51,896 bases of DNA, from contig JAFRJJ010000021.1 in assembly GCA_017432325.1 (NCBI GenBank), positions 1-51,896 of the forward strand, written 5' to 3'. Origin of the DNA: Solobacterium sp. (lineage in GTDB: Bacteria; Bacillota_I; Bacilli_A; Erysipelotrichales; Erysipelotrichaceae). Positions within the stretch are counted from its first letter, which is position 1. Every line of letters begins with the position of its first letter. Shown in pieces: positions 1 through 8,434 of this stretch. The notes beneath the pieces are model-generated. The model saw nothing but the letters and a program-made list of their open reading frames with translations. It did no database searches and was not told the origin of the DNA. Both the position numbers and the translations under genes were made by a program.

Positions 1-71
1 ATTTTAAGAAATAATCAACATCCCCTTCCAAATTGGGCGTAGTTAAATATGGCAGTGGTTTTACTATACTT

Positions 72-88
72 TGGTCAACATTTGACCA
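72..88. other. Short perfect inverted repeat near the left edge
   Basis: The arms TGGTCAA and TTGACCA are separated by CAT. They lie in the gene-free first 142 bases of the window. No coding frame I recognise crosses this stretch. It may be an operator, or the end of a gene or mobile element lying to the left, and I cannot decide between these. Confidence 0.3.
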
Positions 89-142
89 TTTGTCAGTATC
101 CTCTGCCTGTTTTGAGCAACGCATGAAAGTTCTTATTATATG

Positions 143-172
143 AAAAAAAGCGATGCCGCTATGACATCGCCT
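143..172 (-). terminator. Rho-independent terminator of the Bax inhibitor-1 family gene
   Basis: On the minus strand the arms GCGATG (165-170) and CATCGC (150-155) form a hairpin that runs directly into a stretch of seven T. It lies about 20 bases past the stop codon of the leftward gene. Confidence 0.8.
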
Positions 173-192
173 TGTTCTTCCGGGATCAAATG

Positions 193-918
193 TTAACGTC
201 TGTTGTTTCTGTTTCCGAGGATCTGAAGGACTCTCAGGAACAGGTTGATGAAGTCCAGATATAACTGGAACGCTCCGTATACCGCGAGGTTCTCACGCAG
301 TGTGCCGTAGCTGTCTGTGCTGTAGTAGAAGCTCTTGATCTTCTGCATATCATATGCTGTCAGAGCAAGGAACAGTCCGATCGCCAGATAGCTGATCAGC
401 AGGCTTCCTCTCAGTGAAGGAACGAAGATGCTGATGACTGTTGTCAGCAGCAGCGCAATCAGGCCGCCTCTCAGCAGACCGCTGAAGCGTGTCATATCGA
501 CATCTGTCGTATGGCCGATCACCGCACAGCTGAAGAACATTACAGCTGTAAACAGGAATGCCTGGAAGATCGTGATGAAGTCAAATGCCAGAGGCAGGAC
601 ACTGAATGTGACGCCTGTCAGTGCAGCATATGCATAGAACATTGCCGTGCATGCAGATGTGCTCAGTGATGTCAGTCTGAAACTGAAGATCATTGCGACA
701 GCCAGCTGCACGATGCAGCATCCGATCATCAGCGGTGAATACATTGATGAGAGGATATTGTAGAAGAATCCTCCGTTGATCAGGCTTGTGTATAGCAGGA
801 ATGCAATGCCTCCGGTCAATGCCAGACCGCATCCCATCCTGACCATGACTTTGTTAACATACGCTCTCAGCGTATCCCCGGTGGAAGAATAATAATCAGT
901 GCGCTGAAATTCACTCAT
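193..918 (-). CDS. Bax inhibitor-1/YccA family membrane protein
   Basis: This 241-residue protein is almost entirely made of hydrophobic helices, with about seven membrane segments after a short polar N-terminus. Its spacing, with a late GLFLALTAYDMQKI segment and a closing hydrophobic stretch, matches the Bax inhibitor-1/YccA/YbhL family. Family members are inner-membrane proteins proposed to act as pH-sensitive calcium leak channels or to modulate membrane proteases, but their bacterial role is poorly defined. I chose the ATG at 918, preceded by GGTGA. A GTG at 927 is in frame, but an AAAGGA lies only three bases before it, so the start is uncertain. It is a single-gene unit with its own promoter and terminator. 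Confidence 0.85.
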   Translation of the reverse strand: MSEFQRTDYYSSTGDTLRAYVNKVMVRMGCGLALTGGIAFLLYTSLINGGFFYNILSSMYSPLMIGCCIVQLAVAMIFSFRLTSLSTSACTAMFYAYAALTGVTFSVLPLAFDFITIFQAFLFTAVMFFSCAVIGHTTDVDMTRFSGLLRGGLIALLLTTVISIFVPSLRGSLLISYLAIGLFLALTAYDMQKIKSFYYSTDSYGTLRENLAVYGAFQLYLDFINLFLRVLQILGNRNNRR

Positions 919-960
919 TTCTGTCACCAGTCCTTTCTGCCGTTTTCACGGCTCAAGAAA

Positions 961-989
961 TATAATATATATTTTTGAGAAATAGTCAA
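961..989 (-). promoter_or_regulatory. Likely sigma-A promoter of the Bax inhibitor-1 family gene
   Basis: On the minus strand TTGACT (984-989) is followed after 17 bases by ATTATA (961-966) in a very AT-rich context. It lies about 45 bases upstream of the start codon. Confidence 0.5.
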
Positions 990-1000
990 ATTTCTTACAC

Positions 1001-1030
1001 AAAAAAATACTGCCTTCACAGACAGTATTT
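1001..1030 (-). terminator. Rho-independent terminator of the mutL-miaA-tcdA operon
   Basis: On the minus strand an eight-base stem, AAATACTG (1005-1012) against CAGTATTT (1023-1030), is followed by a run of T. It lies a few bases past the stop codon of the zinc-ribbon gene. Confidence 0.85.
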
Positions 1031-1034
1031 CAGG

Positions 1035-1664
1035 TCAGATCAGTTTCGCGCCGCAGTTTGCGCAGAACAGAGCGCCCTCTTCATTTACGGTTCCGCAAAG
1101 CGGACAGATATTTTCTTCCGGCAGTATATCTTCCTGCAGGATATAAGGGTGCAGCCAGTTATTCAGCTCCGCTTCAAGATCTGCTTCACCGATCTGATAG
1201 ATCATCGCCAGATTCTTTCCCTTCATATCCGTGACTCTCATGAGTCCCTTTTTGTTTCCGGCTGAACGGCTGCCGACACGTTCGATACTGCTGATATTGT
1301 CCTTGTACCAGGCGTTTGTCTTCATACGGTCGTGGAATACGAGCCAGTCGTCTGAACAGAAGATCGTACCGCTGTTTCCCGCTTCCCTGACAGGAGACGC
1401 GTCAAACGAAACACCGAACTGTTTTTCCTGTTTGATGATATCCTTCATGACCGCGCCTTTTTTTATGAATGACAGCAGGAAACCGAGAACACCGCAGCCT
1501 GCCGTGATGCCGAGTCCCATCAGAATGTAACTGGCTGCTCCCCAGCCCATCGTTCCGATCAGTATAGCCAGCGCAAACATAGCCATGGAAATGATCAGTC
1601 CGGCAAGGATGCCCCTCAGGATGTATACCATTGTGATCTTGTGGTTGATTTTCTTCTTGTTCAT
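1035..1664 (-). CDS. Membrane protein with C-terminal zinc ribbon, function unknown
   Basis: This 209-residue protein has two membrane segments near its N-terminus (about residues 13-35 and 42-67). A cytoplasmic central region of about 100 residues follows, with the look of a PH-like or bPH domain. It ends in a CPLCG and CANCG zinc ribbon carrying four cysteines. I do not recognise a specific family. The ribbon suggests metal binding and possibly protein contact at the membrane. It is the last gene of the mutL operon and starts 2 bases after the tcdA stop, with a good GGAG eight bases before its ATG. The operon position probably reflects co-transcription rather than a role in repair. Confidence 0.7.
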   Translation of the reverse strand: MNKKKINHKITMVYILRGILAGLIISMAMFALAILIGTMGWGAASYILMGLGITAGCGVLGFLLSFIKKGAVMKDIIKQEKQFGVSFDASPVREAGNSGTIFCSDDWLVFHDRMKTNAWYKDNISSIERVGSRSAGNKKGLMRVTDMKGKNLAMIYQIGEADLEAELNNWLHPYILQEDILPEENICPLCGTVNEEGALFCANCGAKLI

Positions 1665-1666
1665 AC

Positions 1667-2383
1667 TTATTTCTCCAGTATCGTTCTAACCGCAATGCTT
1701 GCCGCAAGCAGTCCTGCCGCTGCAGGAACGAAGATAACGCTTGCGGGCGGTATTCTGTCTTTTCTCGTTTCACCTTCAGGATCGATGATCCTGTTCTGTG
1801 TCCTGGGCTGTTCGGAAGAGAACAGCACCGGAACAGGATAGCGGATGCCGCGTTTTCTTGCCATCTGGCGTACGCTTTTGGCAAGCGGGTCCATCTGTGT
1901 TTTCCACAGGTCCGTATAAGTTACCATGGAGGAATCCAGCCTGTTCCCCATGCCGAGGGATGACACAAAGGGGATTCCGTTGTCGTGGCATGCTTCGATC
2001 AGATCAAGCTTGCTGGTGACGGTATCGATGGCATCCACCACAAAGTCCGCGTTCCTGACCATGCCGATATTCTCCGCATTGAGAAATGCCTGCACTTCCG
2101 TTACTTCACATTCCGTATTGAAGCTTTTGATGCGCTCATGCATGGCAGTGACTTTCGGTACATCCACGGTGTTATGGTCAGCCATGATCTGTCTGTTGAG
2201 GTTGGATAAGGCTACCGTATCCTTGTCTACGAGGATCAGGTGTCCGATGCCGGTCCTTGCCAGTGCTTCCGCCGCATAGGAACCGACTCCGCCGACTCCG
2301 GCAACCAGGACCGTACTGTTCTTCAGCCTGGCAACTGCTTCTTCTCCAAGCAGCAGCTTTACCCGTTCGAGTTCTTCGCCCAT
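1667..2383 (-). CDS. tcdA: tRNA threonylcarbamoyladenosine dehydratase (TcdA/YgdL family)
   Basis: TcdA uses ATP to cyclise the t6A37 base of ANN-decoding tRNAs to ct6A. The 238-residue protein belongs to the ThiF/MoeB/E1-like fold. Its nucleotide loop GVGGVGSYAAEALAR lies at about residues 29-43, and VDKDTVALSNLNRQ follows where E1-like enzymes hold the ATP-binding Asp and Asn-x-x-Arg. VVDAIDTV marks the usual middle strand. The absence of ThiF partner genes and the length favour TcdA over ThiF, MoeB or HesA. It overlaps the 3' end of miaA by 25 bases. miaA also modifies position 37 of tRNA, so two tRNA A37 enzymes are co-transcribed. Confidence 0.87.
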   Translation of the reverse strand: MGEELERVKLLLGEEAVARLKNSTVLVAGVGGVGSYAAEALARTGIGHLILVDKDTVALSNLNRQIMADHNTVDVPKVTAMHERIKSFNTECEVTEVQAFLNAENIGMVRNADFVVDAIDTVTSKLDLIEACHDNGIPFVSSLGMGNRLDSSMVTYTDLWKTQMDPLAKSVRQMARKRGIRYPVPVLFSSEQPRTQNRIIDPEGETRKDRIPPASVIFVPAAAGLLAASIAVRTILEK

Positions 2384-3270
2384 GCAAGAATTTCCTCCTT
2401 CATCCTCTGCCTGTCTGCCGGGTCAAGTACCTCAAACCAGTTGACGGGCATCTGATGATTCAGCCAGGTATATTGTTTTCTGGCATATTGTCTGGAATGT
2501 TTCCGGATATCCTCCAGGACGTCCTCAACAGAAGCGTTTCCTTCGAAATACGGTTTCCATTCCCTGTATCCGATCCCTCTCATGCAGAGATCGTCAAATG
2601 TTACACCCTGTTCCAACAGTCCGCGGACCTCTTCTTCCAGTCCTTCATCGATCATCTGCTGTGTTCTGCGGGCAATGCGCTCATGAAGCAGGGCTCTGTC
2701 CATTGTGCAGCCGGCAAACCACACATCATAGACCGGACGGTGCTCCTGTGCTTCTACAATATCACTTTGACGCGTTCCTGTGCGTTTCAGGATCGTTAAA
2801 GTACGAATGATCCTGCGGCGGTTGTTCGCATGGATCTTTTCCGCCTGTTTCGGATCCTGTTTCAGCAGGATATCATACAGTGTTTCCGTATCCATCTCTT
2901 CAAATTCCGGATCGGCGGGGCTTTCCTCTTCTTCCGTACTGAACCGATAATCATACAGACATGCCTTCAGGTAGAGACCTGTTCCTCCGGCAATGATCGG
3001 AAAGGATGGGCAATTGTCGATCTCTCTCCGGGCATCCTGCTGGAACTGCGCCACGCTGTAATGATCCTTCGGATCCAGCGTATCGATCAGATGATGCGGG
3101 ATCCCTCTCATTTCTTCCGGCCTGATCTTTCCGGAACCGATATCCAGTCCCCGGAACATCTGTATGGAATCTCCGGAAATGATCTCCCCGTGCAGGGCCT
3201 CCGCCATCTCCAGGGAGAAGTCCGTTTTTCCTGACGCAGTCGGTCCGACGATGACCAGTACCTTTTTCAT
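2359..3270 (-). CDS. miaA: tRNA dimethylallyltransferase MiaA
   Basis: MiaA adds a dimethylallyl group to A37 of tRNAs reading UNN codons. The 303-residue protein opens with the P-loop GPTASGKT. DSIQMFRGLDIGSGK follows, which is the family's substrate-binding block, then HHLID and GGTGLYLKACLYD. The C-terminal part has the family's R-G-I-G-Y-R-E block and a Trp/Tyr-rich tRNA-binding tail (RQYARKQYTWLNHQ). Its ATG overlaps the mutL stop codon as ATGA, so translation is coupled to mutL, a common order in Bacillota. Confidence 0.95.
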   Translation of the reverse strand: MKKVLVIVGPTASGKTDFSLEMAEALHGEIISGDSIQMFRGLDIGSGKIRPEEMRGIPHHLIDTLDPKDHYSVAQFQQDARREIDNCPSFPIIAGGTGLYLKACLYDYRFSTEEEESPADPEFEEMDTETLYDILLKQDPKQAEKIHANNRRRIIRTLTILKRTGTRQSDIVEAQEHRPVYDVWFAGCTMDRALLHERIARRTQQMIDEGLEEEVRGLLEQGVTFDDLCMRGIGYREWKPYFEGNASVEDVLEDIRKHSRQYARKQYTWLNHQMPVNWFEVLDPADRQRMKEEILAWAKNSNG

Positions 3271-5066
3271 CTCAGGAACTCCTTTGTCAGTTCTTTTTCA
3301 CTCAGCACCACGAATGTCGGTCTGCCATGCGGGCAGTGGTACGGGTTCTCACATGTGCTTAGCTGTCTGACGACCTCTCTCATCTCATCCATCGTCAGAC
3401 TGCGGTTGAAGCGGATCGACCTGTGGCATGCCATGGTCGCGATCTTCTTCTTTTCCATCCTGGCATATCTGATCTCACGTTCATCCCGGAAGGCGTCCAT
3501 GACATCCTGGAGGAATGTTTCCGCATCGATATCTTTCATCCACAGAGGGATCCTTCTGACGATCAGCAGATCCCTGCCGAACGGTTCAAAAGAGATGTGC
3601 AGGTCGGATACCGCTTCATTGATCTCGTCCACTCTCTGCACCAGGTCAGCGGATGCCCTGACCTGCAGCGGAATCAGGCAGTCTGTCATGACAGGCTCTG
3701 TATTGAGCTTAGCCCTGATCTCTTCATAATGCACACGTTCCTGGCAGGCATGCTGGTCAAGCACGGCAAGGCCATTTTCCACAGCGCACAGGATGAATTT
3801 CCCGTGCAGCTGTCCGATGACCTGCATGTCGGGGAATTTCTCCCGTACGACCGGTTTTTCTGTCTCAACCGGCGGTATAAATACCGGTTCAGGCTCCGGT
3901 TCACTGATCCGTTCATCTGCTGCTTCAGCAGGTTTCTGCACAGGCTGATACTGAACAGGTTTCTGAGAAATACTGCTCTGCGGTGTTTTTTCTTCAGCAG
4001 GTGTGTTCAGGTCCAGCGTATCCAGTGTCAGCGGTTCATAATATGTCTGACGTGCCGTGCTGACCTCTACCTTCGGTGCCAGCACCGTATTCTTCAGTGT
4101 CTGATTGATCTCTGTGCGGATCAGCTGTTCCAGCTGGTTCTCCTTGGATAAGCGGACCTCCCACTTGCTCGGATGTACATTCACATCCAGCAGCTGGGAG
4201 TCCATCCGGATCTGAAGGACTGCCAGAGGATGTCTTCCCTTGACGATAAAGTCCTCATAGCCGTCTTCGATCGCTTTATATAACCGGAATGTCCTGACCA
4301 TACGTCCGTTCAGGAAGACATGCATGGAATTCCTGGTGGAACGTGTGATCTGGGGTTTGATGATGTATCCGGTAACTGTATAATCAAAGTCCGAGAATTC
4401 TACAGGCACTGCGTTTTCCGCAGCCTCCCTGCCCCATGCCTGGTACAGCACTTCCAGCAGATTGCCTTTTCCGGTCGTCTGGAATGCTGTGCGTCCGTCA
4501 CTGATCAGACGGAACGAGATCTCCGGATGGCTCATGGCAAAGCGTGTCACAACATCCTGGATCAGGGAATTCTCATAGGCTGCAGAACGCATATGCTTCA
4601 GTCTTGCAGGTGTCTTGTAGAACAATCCTTCCACGGTGATCTCAGTGCCCTGGTCTGCGGGATACGCGCTGACCGATACGGTCTTGCCGTATTCGATCTT
4701 CACCCTGGTGCTCTCATTGCCGTCACTGGTCGTCAGCGTCAGTTTGGAAACACTGGCTATGGAAGGCAGTGCTTCCCCGCGGAAGCCCAATGTATGGATC
4801 CGCCACAGGTCAGACTGGGTGCGGATCTTGCTGGTGGCATGCCTCTGGAATGCCATAACAGCATCCTTGCTGTCCATGCCGCATCCGTCATCCGTTACCG
4901 TCAGTGAGGCGAGTCCGCCTTCCCTGACAGTAATGGTGATCCTTGTACTGCCTGCGTCGATCGCGTTTTCGACCAGTTCTTTGACAACGCCCTGAGGACG
5001 TTCAACCACTTCACCTGCCGCGATCATGTTCGCGGTCTGTTCATCCAACTGTACAATTCTGCTCAT
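3267..5066 (-). CDS. mutL: DNA mismatch repair protein MutL (endonuclease type)
   Basis: MutL links mismatch recognition by MutS to strand incision. The 599-residue protein has the GHKL ATPase motifs in order: ENAIDAGST, DDGCGM and GFRGEALPSIASVS. A charged, Pro/Glu-rich linker (about residues 340-420) precedes the dimerisation domain. That domain carries the metal-dependent endonuclease motif DQHA-x2-E-x4-E, an ACHRSIR motif and the terminal CPHGRP motif. These mark a latent nuclease MutL, as in bacteria lacking MutH. I chose the ATG giving MSRIVQLDE, which sits eight bases after AGGTAG. A TTG at 5081 in the same frame lacks such a site. It is the first gene of a four-gene operon. Confidence 0.96.
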   Translation of the reverse strand: MSRIVQLDEQTANMIAAGEVVERPQGVVKELVENAIDAGSTRITITVREGGLASLTVTDDGCGMDSKDAVMAFQRHATSKIRTQSDLWRIHTLGFRGEALPSIASVSKLTLTTSDGNESTRVKIEYGKTVSVSAYPADQGTEITVEGLFYKTPARLKHMRSAAYENSLIQDVVTRFAMSHPEISFRLISDGRTAFQTTGKGNLLEVLYQAWGREAAENAVPVEFSDFDYTVTGYIIKPQITRSTRNSMHVFLNGRMVRTFRLYKAIEDGYEDFIVKGRHPLAVLQIRMDSQLLDVNVHPSKWEVRLSKENQLEQLIRTEINQTLKNTVLAPKVEVSTARQTYYEPLTLDTLDLNTPAEEKTPQSSISQKPVQYQPVQKPAEAADERISEPEPEPVFIPPVETEKPVVREKFPDMQVIGQLHGKFILCAVENGLAVLDQHACQERVHYEEIRAKLNTEPVMTDCLIPLQVRASADLVQRVDEINEAVSDLHISFEPFGRDLLIVRRIPLWMKDIDAETFLQDVMDAFRDEREIRYARMEKKKIATMACHRSIRFNRSLTMDEMREVVRQLSTCENPYHCPHGRPTFVVLSEKELTKEFLR

Positions 5067-5083
5067 AATATCTACCTGCAAAA

Positions 5084-5098
5084 ATTATATACTATAAT
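5084..5098. promoter_or_regulatory. Back-to-back -10 boxes of the divergent mutL and yigZ promoters
   Basis: The 51 bases between mutL and yigZ contain TATAAT on the minus strand (5084-5089) and TATAAT on the plus strand (5093-5098), three bases apart. Clear -35 boxes are not visible. The gap is so short that each -35 region would lie inside the other transcription unit's leader. Confidence 0.5.
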
Positions 5099-5117
5099 TG
5101 TCAGAAAGGAGGTCCGC

Positions 5118-5726
5118 ATGCGGCTGAAAGAAGAATTCCGAAAAGAAACCGTCATTAACCGGTCCAGGTTCATCGCCTGTGTCGCACCGGCTTTTTCCGA
5201 GGAAGAAGCCCGGACATATATTGAAAAGATCCGGAAGGAGTTTCCTGACGCTTCGCATGTATGCACCGCCTATGTGACCGGGGAGAATGACATGATCCAG
5301 CGCTCCAGTGACAACCATGAACCTGCCGGCACAGCCGGTGTCCCGATGCTGGAAGCGATCCGCAAAAGCGGACTGTCTTCGACATGTGCCTGCGTAGTCC
5401 GTTATTTCGGAGGCATCAAGCTGGGTGCCGGCGGACTGATCCGGGCTTACTCCGGATCTGTCACGGATGCCCTGGCAGAAGCGAAAAAGCTTGATAAAGT
5501 GCCTGTAGACGTCTGGCAGATCACGTATCCCTATGATCTTTCCGGCAAACTGGAAGGATGGCTCAGAAGGAATACGGAAAATGCCGAATTCGATTACAGC
5601 GAGCAGGTGACATGCCTGTTCGAAACACGGGAAGACGGCATCGCAGACACGATCCGTGACCTGACCAGAGGAGCCGCGGAAGCGGAACTGGTAGAACATA
5701 CATTCAGAGAGGTGGAAGTCCAATGA
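5118..5726 (+). CDS. yigZ: YigZ/IMPACT family protein
   Basis: The 202-residue protein has the UPF0029/IMPACT fold: SRFIACVAPAFSEEEA near the N-terminus, then HVCTAYV, SDNHEPAGTAG and VVRYFGGIKLGAGGLIRAY, which is the family's signature block. A C-terminal ferredoxin-like DUF1949 domain follows from about residue 135. In E. coli YigZ has been linked to proline-dipeptide cleavage, and eukaryotic IMPACT regulates GCN2, but the bacterial role is not settled. The start has a strong AGGAGG five bases upstream. It is divergent from mutL, and its stop overlaps the next gene as ATGA. Confidence 0.92.
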   Translation: MRLKEEFRKETVINRSRFIACVAPAFSEEEARTYIEKIRKEFPDASHVCTAYVTGENDMIQRSSDNHEPAGTAGVPMLEAIRKSGLSSTCACVVRYFGGIKLGAGGLIRAYSGSVTDALAEAKKLDKVPVDVWQITYPYDLSGKLEGWLRRNTENAEFDYSEQVTCLFETREDGIADTIRDLTRGAAEAELVEHTFREVEVQ

Positions 5727-6364
5727 GTGAGTTTAAGATCGATCTTGACAATTGGGAACGAAAAGAACTGTATGATCATTTCCTTCATACGGAGAAGCCT
5801 TTCTGGTCCGTCACATTCCGGGCAGATGTGACCGAACTGAAAAGATACAGCCGGGAACACCATCTGTCTTTTTACCATGTTATGGTATGGGCGGTCAGTG
5901 AAGCCATGAACCGTACGGATGCGTTTCTCTATACGATCCGTCCGGACGGCATCTGGCATCTGGACAAACGGTATCCCAGTTTTACCTATATGCCTGAAAA
6001 CAGTTCCCTGTTCCGTATCGCGACTGTAGACAGTGATGTGAATACACCCAGGGAATTCTGCCGGGCTGCTGCCGGGATCACTTCCACCCAGGAGTGCTTC
6101 CTGGTGGAAAGCAAGGAATCGGACCAGCTGATCTTCATATCCTGTCTCCCCTGGATCGATGTAACAGGACTGACCAATGAAGGAATGACGGATCCCGCCG
6201 ACAGTATTCCCCGCATCACCTGGGGAAAATATGAGAAAGAAAACGGCAGACTGGTGCTTGGCATGTCACTGGAAGTCAACCACAGGCTGATCGATGGCGT
6301 TCATATCAGTGAGTTTTACCGGAACTTCCGCAATATACTGGAAAACCTTCCGCAGAAAATATAA
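5723..6364 (+). CDS. Chloramphenicol O-acetyltransferase (CatA) family protein
   Basis: The 213 residues match the usual length of type A chloramphenicol acetyltransferases, trimeric enzymes that acetylate the 3-hydroxyl of chloramphenicol with acetyl-CoA. The catalytic His (H187) and structural Asp (D191) are present in a NHRLIDG block where classical enzymes have HHxxxDG. The N-terminal WxRKELYDHF and the middle MVWAVSEAMN segments also fit. The residue before the catalytic His is Asn rather than His. The chromosomal setting beside yigZ suggests a native acyltransferase that may or may not confer resistance. Translation is coupled to yigZ by a 4-base overlap. Confidence 0.8.
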   Translation: MSEFKIDLDNWERKELYDHFLHTEKPFWSVTFRADVTELKRYSREHHLSFYHVMVWAVSEAMNRTDAFLYTIRPDGIWHLDKRYPSFTYMPENSSLFRIATVDSDVNTPREFCRAAAGITSTQECFLVESKESDQLIFISCLPWIDVTGLTNEGMTDPADSIPRITWGKYEKENGRLVLGMSLEVNHRLIDGVHISEFYRNFRNILENLPQKI

Positions 6365-6396
6365 AAGCTTCAGCCGGGATATTCCCTGACTGAAGC
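6361..6396 (-). terminator. Terminator of the tctC-tctB-tctA operon
   Basis: Arms GCTTCAG (6367-6373) and CTGAAGC (6390-6396) form a hairpin. On the minus strand it is followed by TTTTATATTTT, as expected for a leftward terminator. The plus side lacks a T run, so its effect on the rightward cat-like gene is less certain. Confidence 0.7.
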
Positions 6397-6426
6397 AGAT
6401 GAGTATTGATTCAGATAACTGATGTA

Positions 6427-7914
6427 TTATGCCTTTTTTGCGTTCAGTATTTCTTTTCGGATATTGTACACAAGCATGACAACAGCCAGAATAATGAACA
6501 CACAGGAGATCGGAGAAGTCAAGAACGGCAAGAAGCTCCCCTGGCTCTTCATCAGACCTCTTCTCAGGTTTGTTTCCAGTGTCGGACAGAGAATGAAAGC
6601 AAGGATCGTCGGTGCTACCGGCAGCTTTGCTTTTTTCATGACCCAGCCGAGAATTCCGAACAGCATCATGACCAGTACATCAAATACACGGTTGTTGTTG
6701 GCATAAGCACCTACTACACAGAAGACGGTGATGATCGGGAGAAGAATATTCTTCGGAACCTGCAGGATCCGGATAAATACTCGCATTCCCAGGAACTCGA
6801 TCAGCAGCATCATCACATTTGCGATCAGCAGTGCTGCGAAAATACCGTAGACGAGCGGACCCTGTGTTCTGAACAGCAGCGGTCCGGGTGTGATTCCGTG
6901 GATCATGAATCCCGCCAGGATCAGCGCAGTCGTGTTGTCACCCGGAAGCCCGAGTGTCAGCAGCGGTACCATCGCGCCGCCGGTGCAGGCATTGTTTGAA
7001 GCTTCGGAAGCGATCAGTCCGTCAACGATACCGGTTCCGTATTTTTCAGGATATTTGGAATGTCCTCTGCATACGGAATAAGCAAGAAGATTACAGATAC
7101 TTCCGCCCAGTCCCGGCAGGATGCCGACACCCGTACCGATCAGTGTAGATGCAAAGAAGTTGAATCCCTGACCTTTGATATCATCCCTGGTAAAACCGAA
7201 CCCGCGGATCTTGAAATCCTGCGTGGACAGGTCCTGCTTTTTGTACTTGTTTTCCAGGGCTTCCAATATATCAGCTATTGCAAAGAAACCGATCAGAATT
7301 GGAAGGATCGAGAAACCTGCGCTGAGATCAGCAATACCGAAGGTAAATCTGCGGAAGCTGGTGATCGGCGCGATTCCGACGAATGCAATGATGAATCCAA
7401 GCATGCCGCTGAGCACGCCTTTTACGATCGAACCGGATGCCAATGACACGATCATGGTCATTGAGAACAGTGCGATCGAGAAGTATTCATACGGTCCGAA
7501 CTTCAGAGCGAATCTGGCAATGAACGGAGCCAGGAACATCAGGATAACATAGCTGATCAGTCCTCCGAAGAAGGAGGCTACGATACCGACACCGAGTGCC
7601 TTTCCTGCTTCGCCTTTCATAGCCATCGGATGACCGTCAAATGTTGTGGCAACTGAAGATGCAGTTCCCGGCATTTTCAGAAGGATCGCGGAGATCAGAC
7701 CTCCCGACGTACCGCCGATATACAATCCGCACAGCAGGGCAAGACCGGCGATCGGTTCCATGCCGAATGTGATCGGCAGGAACAGTGCGACACCCATCGT
7801 TACTGACAGGCCGGGGATCGCACCAACGATAATACCCATGAAAACGCCAAGGAAGATCAATGCCAGGATCGGAAGATTCAGAATTGATACAAATCCGGTT
7901 AAGATATCACCCAT
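6427..7914 (-). CDS. tctA: Tripartite tricarboxylate transporter, large permease TctA
   Basis: TctA is the large membrane subunit of the TTT family and imports carboxylates delivered by a binding protein, driven by ion gradients. The 495-residue protein has about 11-12 membrane segments. It carries the family's Gly/Pro-rich blocks VGAIPGLSVTMGVAL near the N-terminus and GTGVGILPGLGGSICNLLAYSV in the middle, and a conserved ITPGPLLF. An AGAGGAG precedes the ATG. It starts 13 bases after the tctB stop and is the last gene of the operon. Confidence 0.93.
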   Translation of the reverse strand: MGDILTGFVSILNLPILALIFLGVFMGIIVGAIPGLSVTMGVALFLPITFGMEPIAGLALLCGLYIGGTSGGLISAILLKMPGTASSVATTFDGHPMAMKGEAGKALGVGIVASFFGGLISYVILMFLAPFIARFALKFGPYEYFSIALFSMTMIVSLASGSIVKGVLSGMLGFIIAFVGIAPITSFRRFTFGIADLSAGFSILPILIGFFAIADILEALENKYKKQDLSTQDFKIRGFGFTRDDIKGQGFNFFASTLIGTGVGILPGLGGSICNLLAYSVCRGHSKYPEKYGTGIVDGLIASEASNNACTGGAMVPLLTLGLPGDNTTALILAGFMIHGITPGPLLFRTQGPLVYGIFAALLIANVMMLLIEFLGMRVFIRILQVPKNILLPIITVFCVVGAYANNNRVFDVLVMMLFGILGWVMKKAKLPVAPTILAFILCPTLETNLRRGLMKSQGSFLPFLTSPISCVFIILAVVMLVYNIRKEILNAKKA

Positions 7915-7927
7915 AATGATGCTCCTC

Positions 7928-8401
7928 TTAAATGATTCCCTTCAGAATACCGGCAGGGAGACGGATCCCGAAAAATTTGGTAAAGATAAAGTAGATCAGG
8001 AACACCGATACGATCGTCAGTGCACCTAATTTCAGATAATTTGTTTCTTCTTTTTTTGTCATCAGGCAAAATGTCAGAAACAGGAACACAATACTTGTAA
8101 TCAGGAATCCAACCGGCTTCAGAAGTTCCGCGTACAGAATACATGCGACGATCATTACTGCTGTACCCTTATAGTTTTTCACAAACTCAGGTACTGTCTC
8201 TTCATAATCCTGAGCTGCTCTGAAGCCGTCATACATCAGCTTCAGAGACAGCGCGATGATAATCACTGAGACGATTTCCGGCAGAAACGCTGCTCCGATC
8301 AAGTTGTTTTCCTGAATACCGATCGGAATGCTCATCGCCAGGAGAGCAATGCCGATCAGCAGACTGACTGCACCTGTAATCAGATCAGAATACTGTTTCA
8401 T
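7928..8401 (-). CDS. tctB: Tripartite tricarboxylate transporter, small permease TctB
   Basis: This 157-residue protein has four membrane helices in the N-in arrangement of TctB (DUF1468). TctB is the small membrane subunit that joins TctA in the translocation complex. Sequence conservation in this family is weak, so the call rests on length, helix pattern and position between tctC and tctA. It has an AGGAG ten bases before its ATG and starts 33 bases after tctC. Confidence 0.88.
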   Translation of the reverse strand: MKQYSDLITGAVSLLIGIALLAMSIPIGIQENNLIGAAFLPEIVSVIIIALSLKLMYDGFRAAQDYEETVPEFVKNYKGTAVMIVACILYAELLKPVGFLITSIVFLFLTFCLMTKKEETNYLKLGALTIVSVFLIYFIFTKFFGIRLPAGILKGII

Positions 8402-8434
8402 AGGAATGGGAGCTCCTATATAGTGAATCCGTGA

